36,143 nucleotides of DNA, taken from Agaricicola taiwanensis_A. GTDB lineage: Bacteria; Pseudomonadota; Alphaproteobacteria; Rhizobiales; Methylopilaceae. The notes below the pieces were generated by a model. The model was not told the origin of the DNA. It did not search any database and worked only from the letters and a program-made list of their open reading frames with translations. Below, piece by piece: positions 24,798 through 33,066 of the stretch; positions within the stretch are counted from its first letter, which is position 1; every line of letters begins with the position of its first letter. A program made the position numbers and the translations under genes. Location: the NCBI GenBank assembly GCA_040394255.1, contig JBEBSP010000003.1:1-36143 (forward strand). The letters run 5' to 3'.

Positions 24798-25964
24798 TTA
24801 CTCGCAGCTGGACGCGGTGCAGCGGGCGACGATTTCCGATTTCCCGCTCTTGATCTGGCCGATGTAGAACGGCGCGCTGAGCTGGTGGTTGATGCCGAAC
24901 AGCTCCTGGCCGGTCCAGCCCACGGGGCCGAGCGCGGAGGGGAAGTCCTTCAGGGCCACCATGGCGTCGCGCACCTTGTCGGTGTCGTCGACCGTTCCGG
25001 CCTGCTTCATGGCCTCGAACAGCATCTTGACGTTGACGTAGAAGAAGGGCGAGAAGCCGTTCATCTCGGTCTTGTACGTGGTCTTCCAGCGGTCGATGTA
25101 GGCCTTGGTTTCGGGCAGGTCGGGGTCGATCGGCTGGTGGACGTAGACACCTTCGGCATACTGGGCGCCGGCGATGTTGATGATGTCCACGGTGGAATCG
25201 CCACCGGTGCGGATGATCGGCTTGGTCCAGCCAAGCTCGCGTGCCTGCTTGACGATCAGGCCGGCGGTCGTCGGTGCGTTGCCGTCCAGTTCGATGGCCT
25301 CGGCATCGCTGGCGAGGATGCGCGTCAGGAGCGGCGTCAGGTCGGTGCGCTCGCGTTCGAAGAATTCCTTCGACACGAACTTCGCGCCGGCCGCCTCATA
25401 GGCCGCCTCGTTGTCCTTGGCGAGTTGCTGGCCGCTCTCGTCGTTGGGGAACAACCCCGCGATCTTCTTGGCGCCCAGCTTGTTCACCACCCAGGCGATC
25501 TGCGGCTTGGCGAAGATGCCGGTCGGCAGCACCGAGCGGAACGAATAGGGCGTCTCCGGCGTGGTGGCCTTGTCGGTGAAGGCCAGCGTCATGTTGATGA
25601 CCTTGGCCTGCGAGGTGATCGGCAGGACGGCGACCATGGGCGCCGAGCCCGCCGTGCCGACGAAATACTTGGCCTTGTCCTCGGAGATCAGGCGGTTGAC
25701 GGCGGTGATCGCCTCCGACGACTTGTACTGATCGTCATAGGTGACGATTTTCACCTGATATTTCTTGCCGCCGACTTCGAGACCGCCATCCTTGTTGACG
25801 TCCTCGGCGGCCAGTTCCGCCGCGCCCTTCATGGCGAGGCCCCAGGTCGCGCCCGCGCCCGACATCGACGCGATGACGCCGATCTTCAGCTCTTCCTGCG
25901 CCTGCGCGCCGCCGGCGAGGAAGACCGCGCCGATGGCCAGCGTACTCAATCCATATTTCAGCAT
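24798..25964 (-). CDS. ABC transporter substrate-binding protein (Leu/Ile/Val-type), copy 2
   Basis: Periplasmic binding protein, 388 residues, paralogue of the gene next downstream. It has a Sec signal peptide (MLKYGLSTLAIGAVFLAGGAQAQ) and a mature start EELKIGVIASMSGAGATWG. The type I fold, the DDQYKSSEAITAVNRLISEDKA block and the RTGGDST...EGVYVHQP region are shared. It ends with CTASSC, again C-x4-C. GGAGGAAA precedes the ATG at 25964. Differences from copy 1 lie partly in lobe residues near the cleft (for example VGTAGSAPMVA against MGPMGSAPAVA), so ligand preference may differ. The gap to the epimerase gene upstream is 29 bases. Confidence 0.93.
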   Translation of the reverse strand: MLKYGLSTLAIGAVFLAGGAQAQEELKIGVIASMSGAGATWGLAMKGAAELAAEDVNKDGGLEVGGKKYQVKIVTYDDQYKSSEAITAVNRLISEDKAKYFVGTAGSAPMVAVLPITSQAKVINMTLAFTDKATTPETPYSFRSVLPTGIFAKPQIAWVVNKLGAKKIAGLFPNDESGQQLAKDNEAAYEAAGAKFVSKEFFERERTDLTPLLTRILASDAEAIELDGNAPTTAGLIVKQARELGWTKPIIRTGGDSTVDIINIAGAQYAEGVYVHQPIDPDLPETKAYIDRWKTTYKTEMNGFSPFFYVNVKMLFEAMKQAGTVDDTDKVRDAMVALKDFPSALGPVGWTGQELFGINHQLSAPFYIGQIKSGKSEIVARCTASSCE

Positions 25965-25993
25965 GACGTTTCCTCCGGTTATATCGTTGTCAT

Positions 25994-26983
25994 TCAGGCT
26001 TTTTTATCCTGCGCTTCACGCCACTTGATCACACGCCGCACGCCATCTTCAAGGCTTACCTTCGGCTCCCAGCCAATGGCCTTCTTGATCTTCTCGACAC
26101 TGAGGTTGAGCTTGTCCGAGGTGGTGACGCGCACCGCGTTCGGATCGTTCTTGTACTCGGGCTTCAGGTCCGACCCGGTGATCTTGAGGATGATGCCCAC
26201 GAGGTCGTTGAGCGAGGTCGCCTGTCCGGTGCAGACGTTGAAGCTTTCGCCCGAGACGTCGCTGGCGATCGCCATGATGTTGGCCCGCGCCACGTCGCCG
26301 GCGTGGACGTAGTCGTGCACTTCCGAGCCGTCGTCGGGGATGGCCGGCCGCTCACCCTTCAGGATCTTGTCATAGGTCTCGATGATGTAGAGCGCGTTGA
26401 CACCGCGATAGTGCTGACGCTCGCCGTAGACGCTGGAATAGCGCAGCGACACCGTGCCGAGGCCATGCTTCTGGTGATAGAGCCGCAGCAGGTTCTCGCC
26501 GATGATCTTCGACGCGCCGTAGAGCACGCCCGCCGGCGACAGCGTCTGCCATTCGAAGGGATTGGTCTCGTCGATCAGGTCGGCGTGCGGATCGCCATAG
26601 GTGGCGATGGAGGATGACAGCACCACGCGCTTGACGCCGCGGTAGCGGCAGGCCTCCAGCACGTTGATCTGGCCCTGCACGTTGACCGAGAGGCCGAGCT
26701 GCGGGTTCTGGGCGAGCGGCAGCGTCAGGAAGGCCGCCACCATGAACACGCCGTCGACGCCGTCCAGATTGTCGTAAAGCTCGTTGATGCGCAGGATGTC
26801 GCCGCGCACCAGATGCACGCGCTCGTCCTTCAGGATGTCGGCGATGAGGTCCGGCGTGCCGAGCGAGTAGTTGTCGAACAGGATGATCTTCTTCGCACCC
26901 TGTTCGAGCAATTGCTCGGTGATATGCGAGCCGACGAGGCTGACGCCTCCGGTAATCATGAATGTGCCGTTCTTGATCTTCAT
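25994..26983 (-). CDS. NAD-dependent epimerase/dehydratase (extended SDR)
   Basis: A 329-residue extended short-chain dehydrogenase/reductase. The nucleotide motif is TGGVSLVG (11-18), a variant of TGGAGFIG, and the catalytic YGASK has Y155 and K159, with SSS at 123-125 supplying the serine. The C-terminal half (RYSSVYGERQHYRG, HDYVHAGDVARA) is typical of NDP-sugar-type epimerases, though the family also oxidises or reduces other small molecules. In this cluster a non-sugar substrate is likely. The start ATG at 26983 is 4 bases after the alpha/beta hydrolase stop. Confidence 0.88.
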   Translation of the reverse strand: MKIKNGTFMITGGVSLVGSHITEQLLEQGAKKIILFDNYSLGTPDLIADILKDERVHLVRGDILRINELYDNLDGVDGVFMVAAFLTLPLAQNPQLGLSVNVQGQINVLEACRYRGVKRVVLSSSIATYGDPHADLIDETNPFEWQTLSPAGVLYGASKIIGENLLRLYHQKHGLGTVSLRYSSVYGERQHYRGVNALYIIETYDKILKGERPAIPDDGSEVHDYVHAGDVARANIMAIASDVSGESFNVCTGQATSLNDLVGIILKITGSDLKPEYKNDPNAVRVTTSDKLNLSVEKIKKAIGWEPKVSLEDGVRRVIKWREAQDKKA

Positions 26984-26987
26984 GTCG

Positions 26988-27866
26988 TCACGACGCCTTC
27001 TTCTGGGTGGATCGGGTGGCCCGGTCGCGCTGGATCTCGCGCAGCACGGGCAGAAGGTAGGTCCGGAAATGGTCCGGGTTCTCGCTCATGGGGAAGTGGC
27101 CCATCTCGGTCATGGGCGTGAAGGTCGACCCCTTGATCGCCTTGGAGGTGCGTTCGCTGTCCTCGATGGTGCAGGAGAAGTCGTATTCGCCGGTCAGGAG
27201 GTGGACCGGGCAGCGCGCGGTGTCGATCGAAGCGACCTTGCCCCGGAAGTCGGAGTCCTCGCGGTAGAAGAAGAGATCGCCCTTGAACACGCCGGGGCCG
27301 CTCTGCATGTACTGCCACAGTGTCTGCCAGCCATATTTTTCGGGGCTCTGCGGCGCGATCACGCCCGAGACCAGCGCCGCCGCCACCTCGCCGCCGTGGA
27401 TGTCGGGCCGGTGCAGCCACTGGGTGTCGTACCAGGGCTCCTGATGGTCCGCGCCCGACAGCCCGATCACCGCGCCGAGTTCATCGGCATGGACGCGGGC
27501 GAGGTGCAGCACGATGCGCCCGCCCATGGAGCAGCCCATGACCACCGGCTGGTCGAGGCCGAGGCCGCGCGCCACCGCCATGATGGTGTCGGTGTAGGCA
27601 TCGGTGGTGAGGTTGTATTCCTCGTCCTGGAAGCCCTCCGGCGGATAGGACTTGCCATGCCAGGGCATGTCGAAGGCGATGACGCGGAAATCCTTGGTGA
27701 TCTCGGCGTCGTTCATCAGGTGGCGGAACTGCCGCGCGTCGGCGCCTGCGGTGTGGAGGCACAGGAGCGGAATGCCGGATCCCACTTCCTCGATGTAGAT
27801 GCGGTTGGCGCGGCCGCCAATTTGGAAGGTCGCGTAGCGTCCGGTGATGGGCTCGAACTCAACCAT
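26988..27866 (-). CDS. Alpha/beta hydrolase
   Basis: A 292-residue serine hydrolase. The nucleophile elbow is GCSMGG with S113, the acid is probably D229 (LTGEYDF) and the base H257 (EMGHFPM). The oxyanion region is LLCLHTAGADA (34-44), and a cap domain lies between about residues 135 and 215. It could cleave an ester, an amide or a C-C bond in a ring-fission product, and sequence does not decide. It overlaps the SCP2-like gene by 8 bases, so it is translationally linked to the hydantoinase-like genes and likely acts on their product. Confidence 0.9.
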   Translation of the reverse strand: MVEFEPITGRYATFQIGGRANRIYIEEVGSGIPLLCLHTAGADARQFRHLMNDAEITKDFRVIAFDMPWHGKSYPPEGFQDEEYNLTTDAYTDTIMAVARGLGLDQPVVMGCSMGGRIVLHLARVHADELGAVIGLSGADHQEPWYDTQWLHRPDIHGGEVAAALVSGVIAPQSPEKYGWQTLWQYMQSGPGVFKGDLFFYREDSDFRGKVASIDTARCPVHLLTGEYDFSCTIEDSERTSKAIKGSTFTPMTEMGHFPMSENPDHFRTYLLPVLREIQRDRATRSTQKKAS

Positions 27867-28251
27867 GGAGCGCCTCCATCTTCCCGCGCGGCGCGGCCAG
27901 CAGTTCCTTGATGTAGCGCAGGTGCCCCATGAGCACCTTGATGTCGCCCTCGATGGTCATCCGGCGCGTCTTGGCGAGGCCGAGGATGTCGAAGGAGTAA
28001 CGGTCGGGAACCGGCTGCCAGAAGGCGTTCCAGGCCTCCGCGCCGCCCTTGATGGCGAAGGACACCGCCTGAAGCGGCTTCTCCCGCTGTTCGATGGTCT
28101 CGACCCGGCCGTCCCGCACGGTGACGTAATAGGCCTCGTCGCCGAGCCCCAGCAGGAAAGTGGTGTTCAGATGCTGCCCGCGCCGGACCGTGGCGGCGTT
28201 GGCGTTGACCTGATCCGCCATCAGGCGGCGCAGGGTATCGAGCATGCTCAT
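27859..28251 (-). CDS. Small SCP2-like protein coupled to the hydantoinase-type subunits
   Basis: A 130-residue soluble protein. Strands around TFLLGLGDEAYYVTVRDGRVE (31-51), an AFWQPVPDRYSFDIL segment and RRMTIEGDIKVLMGHLRYIKELL (96-118) recall sterol-carrier-protein-2 domains, which end with an I-x-G-D helix. The likeness is by pattern only. Its start overlaps the HyuB stop in ATGA and its end overlaps the hydrolase by 8 bases, so it is made together with both. It could be a third subunit, a lipid or acyl carrier, or a chaperone. Its length is close to small gamma subunits of acetone carboxylases, but it lacks their zinc cysteines. Confidence 0.72.
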   Translation of the reverse strand: MSMLDTLRRLMADQVNANAATVRRGQHLNTTFLLGLGDEAYYVTVRDGRVETIEQREKPLQAVSFAIKGGAEAWNAFWQPVPDRYSFDILGLAKTRRMTIEGDIKVLMGHLRYIKELLAAPRGKMEALHG

Positions 28252-30023
28252 GATGCCTCCTTCAGGGAACCGCGGGAGCCGCGCTCACGCCGCGTGGCGT
28301 CTTCGTCGACCTCAAGTCCGGATGCGCCGTCGCGCAGAACGACGCCGTAGTCGCTTTTCGCCGCCTCCCGGCTGAAATAGCCGAGCGTCACGTCGCGCAG
28401 CACGCGCTTCGGGTCGCGGGTCATGGGATCGCCCCATCCGCCGCCGCCGGGGGTCGCGATGCGGGCGGTATCGCCCGCGTTCATCTTGATGCCCTCGTCC
28501 TTGGTGACATGCTCTGGTCGATAGGCCATGCCACCGGTGACATATTCCATCTCGGCGAGCTGCGCGTCGTGGCCGCCGTGGAGGCCGTAGGGCGGATAGA
28601 TGCCCCGGTCGCCCAGCACCGAGGACACCGCCTCGCCGTCGCGCAGCCGGATCTGGAACTCCATGCCGAAGCCGCCGCGATTGTGGCCCGCGCCGGCCGA
28701 ACCCTCGCGGATGCGGTAGTGGTCGAAGGTGAGGGGATAAAGCTGCTCGACGATCTCCACCGGCGAGGTCCGCGCCGCCGAGATCGGGGCGTTGCCGTTG
28801 GTCAGACCGTCGCAGATCGGATGCCCGCCATAGCCGCCGCCGGAAAAGCGGAACATGATGAAAGGCTTGTCACGCTTTTCGTCATAGCCGCTGATGGTGA
28901 AGTTGGCGACGGAGCCGAAGCAGGCGGCGGGCACGCGGTCGGGCACCGCCTGGGAAAGGCACCCGAACACGGCATCCACCACCCGCAACGACACCTCCGC
29001 CGAGGAGCCCGATACCGCGCGCGGGTATTTGGCGTTGAGGAAGGTGTCCTCCGGCACGATCATCTCCACCGGCCGGAAGATGCCGGCGTTGATCGGCACC
29101 TCCGGGAAGACGTGCTTCAGCGCCACGAAGACGGCGGCGAAGGTGGCCGAGATCGAGCCGTTGAGCGGGCCCTTCACCGGCTTGGAGGAGCCCGTGAAGT
29201 CGAAGGTCAGCTTGTCGCCCTTCACCGTCATCTGGAGCACGACGTTGATCGGCTCCAGCACGATGCCGTCGGAATCGAGCGACGCCTCGAAGTGATAGGA
29301 GCCGTCGGGAATGGTTTTGATGTAGGCGCGCATCTGCTGTTCGGAACGCGCGCTCAGTTCGTCGATGTAGCGCGTCACGACATCGTCGCCGTATTTGTCG
29401 AGCAGGGCGGTCAGCCGCTCCTCGCCGACGTTGAGCGCCGCGACCTGGGCTTTCAGGTCGCCCTGCCGCTCTTCCGGCACGCGCATGTTGGCGAACAGCA
29501 GGTCGAGGATGCCTTCCTGCAGCACGCCCTTCCTGTAGAGCATGATCGGCGGGATGCGGACGCCCTCCTGGATCACCTCGGTCGCCCGCACGCCGAAGCC
29601 ACCGGGCACGTTGCCGCCGATGTCGGTCCAGTGGCCGCAGTTGGCGAGGAAGGCGAAGCGCTTGCCCTTGTAGTGGAACGGCCGCACCAGCTTGACGTCC
29701 ATCAGGTGCGTGCCGCCGCAATAGGGGTCGTTCAGGATGACGACGTCGCCCTCTTCGAGATTGGGGAAGGCGGCCAGCGCCGACTGCACGGCGTATTGCA
29801 TCACGCCCACGAAGATCGGCAGGCCCGTGTCGCCCTGCGCCACCACCTCGCCGGTCTCGTGGTGATAGATGCCGTTGGCGCGGTCGCGCGCTTCCGACAT
29901 GACGGGGTTGAAGGCGGCCTTCTCCAGCGCCAGGTCCATCTCGTCGACGATCTGGCGCAGCGCGTTCTGCATCACCGCGAGGGTGGCGGGGTCGATGGCG
30001 GGGAGGGGGCTCTTGTCGGCCAT
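28248..30023 (-). CDS. HyuB-like hydantoinase B/oxoprolinase-family subunit
   Basis: Subunit of ATP-dependent enzymes of the HyuB family (5-oxoprolinase, N-methylhydantoinase, acetone and acetophenone carboxylases, caprolactamase). It is 591 residues from ATG 30023, or 593 from the GTG at 30029 that overlaps the HyuA stop. The N-terminus (LRQIVDEMDLALEKAAFNP), the VILNDPYCGGTHLMD segment, the metal-site region and the C-terminal GGGGWGDPMTRDPKRVLRDV are typical. It should work with the HyuA-like protein encoded just before it, and the substrate is unknown. The ATGA overlap downstream couples it to the SCP2-like gene. Confidence 0.92.
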   Translation of the reverse strand: MADKSPLPAIDPATLAVMQNALRQIVDEMDLALEKAAFNPVMSEARDRANGIYHHETGEVVAQGDTGLPIFVGVMQYAVQSALAAFPNLEEGDVVILNDPYCGGTHLMDVKLVRPFHYKGKRFAFLANCGHWTDIGGNVPGGFGVRATEVIQEGVRIPPIMLYRKGVLQEGILDLLFANMRVPEERQGDLKAQVAALNVGEERLTALLDKYGDDVVTRYIDELSARSEQQMRAYIKTIPDGSYHFEASLDSDGIVLEPINVVLQMTVKGDKLTFDFTGSSKPVKGPLNGSISATFAAVFVALKHVFPEVPINAGIFRPVEMIVPEDTFLNAKYPRAVSGSSAEVSLRVVDAVFGCLSQAVPDRVPAACFGSVANFTISGYDEKRDKPFIMFRFSGGGYGGHPICDGLTNGNAPISAARTSPVEIVEQLYPLTFDHYRIREGSAGAGHNRGGFGMEFQIRLRDGEAVSSVLGDRGIYPPYGLHGGHDAQLAEMEYVTGGMAYRPEHVTKDEGIKMNAGDTARIATPGGGGWGDPMTRDPKRVLRDVTLGYFSREAAKSDYGVVLRDGASGLEVDEDATRRERGSRGSLKEAS

Positions 30024-30025
30024 GG

Positions 30026-32062
30026 TCACTTCACCTCGATGATGAGATTACCGACCGCGTCGACGGTGATGCGGTTGCCCGGCTCGGCCACGGTGGTGGT
30101 GTCCATCTGGTTGAAGATGGCCGGGCCGGTGATCTCCGCGCCCTCGGGCAGGGCGTTGCGCTCATAGATCGGCGTCTTGATCCAGTCGCCGTCGAACCAG
30201 ACGTCGCGATGCCCGATGATGGCCTCCTCGGCATTGGCCTTCTTCGGGGCGGCGTTGAAGATGCGCTTGAGGTCCAGCACCTGCCGCCGTCCCGTCACCG
30301 CCGTGCGCAGGTTGATGAGTTTGGCGCGGAAGTTGGAGAGATCGATGGAGAAGCGGTCGATGTAGGCCTGCCGCAGAGCGTTCTTGAGCGCGGCGGTGCT
30401 GAGGTTGCCAGGCTCGACCGTGACGCGCAGCGTGTAGGTCTGACCCTCGTACTGCATGTCGGCGAAGTGCGTGACCTCGACCGAATCCACCGGCACCTGA
30501 TCGGCCTTCAGCCGCTCCTCGCCCTCGGCGCGGTGTTCCTTGAGGACGGCGGCGAGATCGTCTTCCGACAGATCGTCGATCAGCTTGCTGACGGTCTGCA
30601 CGAAGTCGTGCCGCACGTCGGCGACGATGCATCCGAGCGCGCAGGTGATGCCGGGCACATAGGGCACGATCACATGCGGCACGCCCAGCTCGCGGGCCAG
30701 CGCCACGCCATGCAGTGGACCGGCACCGCCGAAGGAGAAGAGGGCGAACTCGCGCGGGTCGAAGCCGCGTTGCAGGCTGACGAGGCGGATCGCGCCCGCC
30801 ATCGAGTCGTTGACCACCCGCAGCGTCGCCGCCGCCGATTGCAGCGCATCGAGCCCGAGCGTCTTGCCGACCTGTTCCTCGAATGCTTTCCGAACCTTGG
30901 GCATGTCGACGCCGCCCTCGACGCCCAGCAGCTTCTCCGAACTGAGCCGTCCCAGCACCACGTTGGCGTCGGTGACGGTCACCTTCTCGCCGCCGCGCCC
31001 GTAGGCGATCGGCCCCGGCACGGCGCCGGCGCTGCGCGGCCCCACCTGGAGGATGCCTGCCTCGTTGATGTGGGCAATGGAGCCGCCGCCCGCGCCGATC
31101 GTGTGGATGTCGATCACCGGGATGCGCATCGGCAGGTTGAAGCCGAGGTCGCGGTCGCTGGAGACCACCGGCGTGCCGTTGACGATCATGCCGACGTCGA
31201 AGCTGGTGCCGCCGAGGTCGCAGGTCATGACGTTCCTGAAGCCCGCCATTCGTGAGATGTAGGACGCCGCGATCACGCCCGCCGCTGGCCCCGACAGCAC
31301 CGTGTTGACCGAGCGCTCGCAGGCCATGTCCGCCGACATGATGCCGCCGTTGGCCTGCATGATGGCGAGGTTGCGCGGCACGCCCGCATCCTTCAGGTCG
31401 CCCTTCAGCCGCGTGACGTAGCGGTGGATCAGAGGCTGGATGTAGGCGTTGACGGCGGCGGTGCCGAAGCGCTCGACCTCGCGGTATTCGCGCAGGATGT
31501 CGGCGCTGGTGGTGATGTAGGGGTTGGGCCAGATCTCCCGCGCGATCTCCAGCGCGCGAAGCTCATGCACCGGATTGGCGTAGGCATGGAGGAAGCCGAT
31601 CATCAGCGCCTCGACGCCCCTGGACTTCAGCTCCTCGATGGCGGCGCGCAACTCGTCCTCGTCGAGCGGTGTCACCACCTCGCCCTCGGCATTGAGCCGC
31701 TCGGTCACTTCCAGGCGGTTGTTGCGCGCGATCAGCGGCTCGAAAGTGCCGTAGAGCCCGAACAGCTGCGGCCGCTCGCGCCGGGCCAGCTCGATGATGT
31801 CGCGGAAGCCGCGCGTTGTGACGAGGCCGCAGACCGCGCCGTTGCGCTCCAGCGTGGCGTTGGTGCCCACCGTGGTGCCATGCACCAGCCAGGAGATCGC
31901 CTCATAGGGGATGTCGACCTGCTTGAGCCCATTGAGGAAGCCCACCGCCTGGTTGGGCGGCGTCGACGGCACCTTGGACAGCTTGACGGCTCCCCGGTCC
32001 GCATCGATGGCGATGGTGTCCGTGAATGTCCCGCCGACGTCGACGCCCACATGGAACTGCAT
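30026..32062 (-). CDS. HyuA-like hydantoinase A/oxoprolinase-family ATPase subunit
   Basis: ATP-using partner of HyuB, 678 residues, with the actin-like fold. It opens MQFHVGVDVGGTFTDT with the phosphate-binding DVGGTFTD (8-15), continues with VHGTTVGTNA (60-69), DLGGTSFDVG in the middle and GAGGGSI after it, and SFGGAGPLHG further on. Such subunits phosphorylate a lactam or carbonyl oxygen or activate bicarbonate. Known members act on 5-oxoproline, N-methylhydantoin, acetone, acetophenone and caprolactam. The ATG at 32060-32062 lies 4 bases after the SDR stop. HyuB follows within two bases. Confidence 0.93.
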   Translation of the reverse strand: MQFHVGVDVGGTFTDTIAIDADRGAVKLSKVPSTPPNQAVGFLNGLKQVDIPYEAISWLVHGTTVGTNATLERNGAVCGLVTTRGFRDIIELARRERPQLFGLYGTFEPLIARNNRLEVTERLNAEGEVVTPLDEDELRAAIEELKSRGVEALMIGFLHAYANPVHELRALEIAREIWPNPYITTSADILREYREVERFGTAAVNAYIQPLIHRYVTRLKGDLKDAGVPRNLAIMQANGGIMSADMACERSVNTVLSGPAAGVIAASYISRMAGFRNVMTCDLGGTSFDVGMIVNGTPVVSSDRDLGFNLPMRIPVIDIHTIGAGGGSIAHINEAGILQVGPRSAGAVPGPIAYGRGGEKVTVTDANVVLGRLSSEKLLGVEGGVDMPKVRKAFEEQVGKTLGLDALQSAAATLRVVNDSMAGAIRLVSLQRGFDPREFALFSFGGAGPLHGVALARELGVPHVIVPYVPGITCALGCIVADVRHDFVQTVSKLIDDLSEDDLAAVLKEHRAEGEERLKADQVPVDSVEVTHFADMQYEGQTYTLRVTVEPGNLSTAALKNALRQAYIDRFSIDLSNFRAKLINLRTAVTGRRQVLDLKRIFNAAPKKANAEEAIIGHRDVWFDGDWIKTPIYERNALPEGAEITGPAIFNQMDTTTVAEPGNRITVDAVGNLIIEVK

Positions 32063-32066
32063 TGGC

Positions 32067-32885
32067 CTACCTCACACCTTGCACGCGCTCGGAGGCGGCG
32101 CTGACCTGCGTTCTCGCGAGATCGACGCCGGGGATCAGCCCCGCCGCCGTGAAGCCGCCGGCGACCGGCAACACGACGCCGCTGATGAACTTCGCCGCGT
32201 CGCTGGCGAGGAACAGCGTCGCCTCGACCACATCCTGCGGCGTGCCGATCTTCTGGAGGGCCGTGCGGCGGCGGCGCTCTTCCCATCCGGCCGCGTCGAG
32301 CACGGCGTTGGACATGTCGCTGGGGATGGCGCTGGGCGCGACGGCGTTGACGCGGATGCCCTGCTGGCCGAGTTCGACGGCAAGGGCCGGGGTCATGGCG
32401 TTGACCGCGCCCTTCAGCGCCGCATAGGCCGAGGAATAGGCAACGCCGCGAAGGCCGACGATCGAGGACATGTTGATGACCGCGCCGCCACGAAGGCCAA
32501 GGGCGGGAGCCGCCGCCTTGGTCGTCATGAGCACGCCCTTGATGCCGACGGACATCATGCGGTCGAGGATGGCCGGATCGAGATCCGACAGCGGGCCATA
32601 GCGGGCGAAGACCGCGTTGTTGACGACGATGTCGAGCCCGCCGAAGGCGGCGATCGTGTCCGCGATGGCCTGTGATATCTGGCCGTGATCGGAGACATCC
32701 GCCGTGAGGGCGAGCGCCCTGCCGCCCGCGCTGGCGATCAGCCCGGCGGTTTCGGCCACGCCCGCGGCGTCGACATCGACGCAGGCGACGGCGGCTCCTT
32801 CCGATGCGAAGGATTGAGCGATTGCCCGGCCCAATCCCCGAGCCGCGCCCGTGATGAGCGCTGCCTGGTCCTGAAAGCGTTTCAT
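32067..32885 (-). CDS. Short-chain dehydrogenase/reductase
   Basis: A 272-residue classical SDR, first gene of the cluster. The cofactor motif is TGAARGLG (12-19), NNAVF at 89-93 stands for NNAG, the catalytic residues are S141, Y154 and K158 (YAALK), and the acidic D38 after the second strand suggests NAD rather than NADP. It probably oxidises an alcohol or reduces a ketone early in the pathway. The C-terminal tail beyond the usual SDR end (after VAGGFTAAGLIPG) is about 20 residues. It is 181 bases downstream of the LysR gene. Confidence 0.92.
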   Translation of the reverse strand: MKRFQDQAALITGAARGLGRAIAQSFASEGAAVACVDVDAAGVAETAGLIASAGGRALALTADVSDHGQISQAIADTIAAFGGLDIVVNNAVFARYGPLSDLDPAILDRMMSVGIKGVLMTTKAAAPALGLRGGAVINMSSIVGLRGVAYSSAYAALKGAVNAMTPALAVELGQQGIRVNAVAPSAIPSDMSNAVLDAAGWEERRRRTALQKIGTPQDVVEATLFLASDAAKFISGVVLPVAGGFTAAGLIPGVDLARTQVSAASERVQGVR

Positions 32886-32952
32886 TGTCCCATACCCGTG
32901 CGTTGTCGGGTTTGATTTTTATGCTGGCGCTCTGACGGCGCTCATATCGTCA

Positions 32953-32981
32953 GTTAAGGGCAGGCGTCGGGTTAGTGTCAA
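32953..32981 (-). promoter_or_regulatory. Possible promoter of the catabolic cluster
   Basis: On the minus strand TTGACA occupies 32981-32976. TTAACT occupies 32957-32952, about 18 bases downstream. The -10 match is poor, as in many alphaproteobacterial or activator-dependent promoters. It lies about 70 bases before the SDR start. Confidence 0.35.
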
Positions 32982-33066
32982 CAGTCAACTTTATGGGGAA
33001 ATGAAATTGCGATCAGGACTATACACCATTTTCCAGGGGCACGTCTTTGTGCAAGGAGGCGCTGGC

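Noticed and set aside
19354..32062. Creatinine/N-methylhydantoin pathway as the function of the cluster
   Set aside because: The HyuAB pair plus an isochorismatase-fold protein suggests it, but the catalytic Cys is missing and no creatinine deaminase or sarcosine oxidase gene is present in the window.
28248..32062. Acetone carboxylase assignment for the HyuA/HyuB pair
   Set aside because: The third small protein lacks the zinc-binding cysteines of the acetone carboxylase gamma subunit and the subunit layout differs, so only the superfamily is supported.
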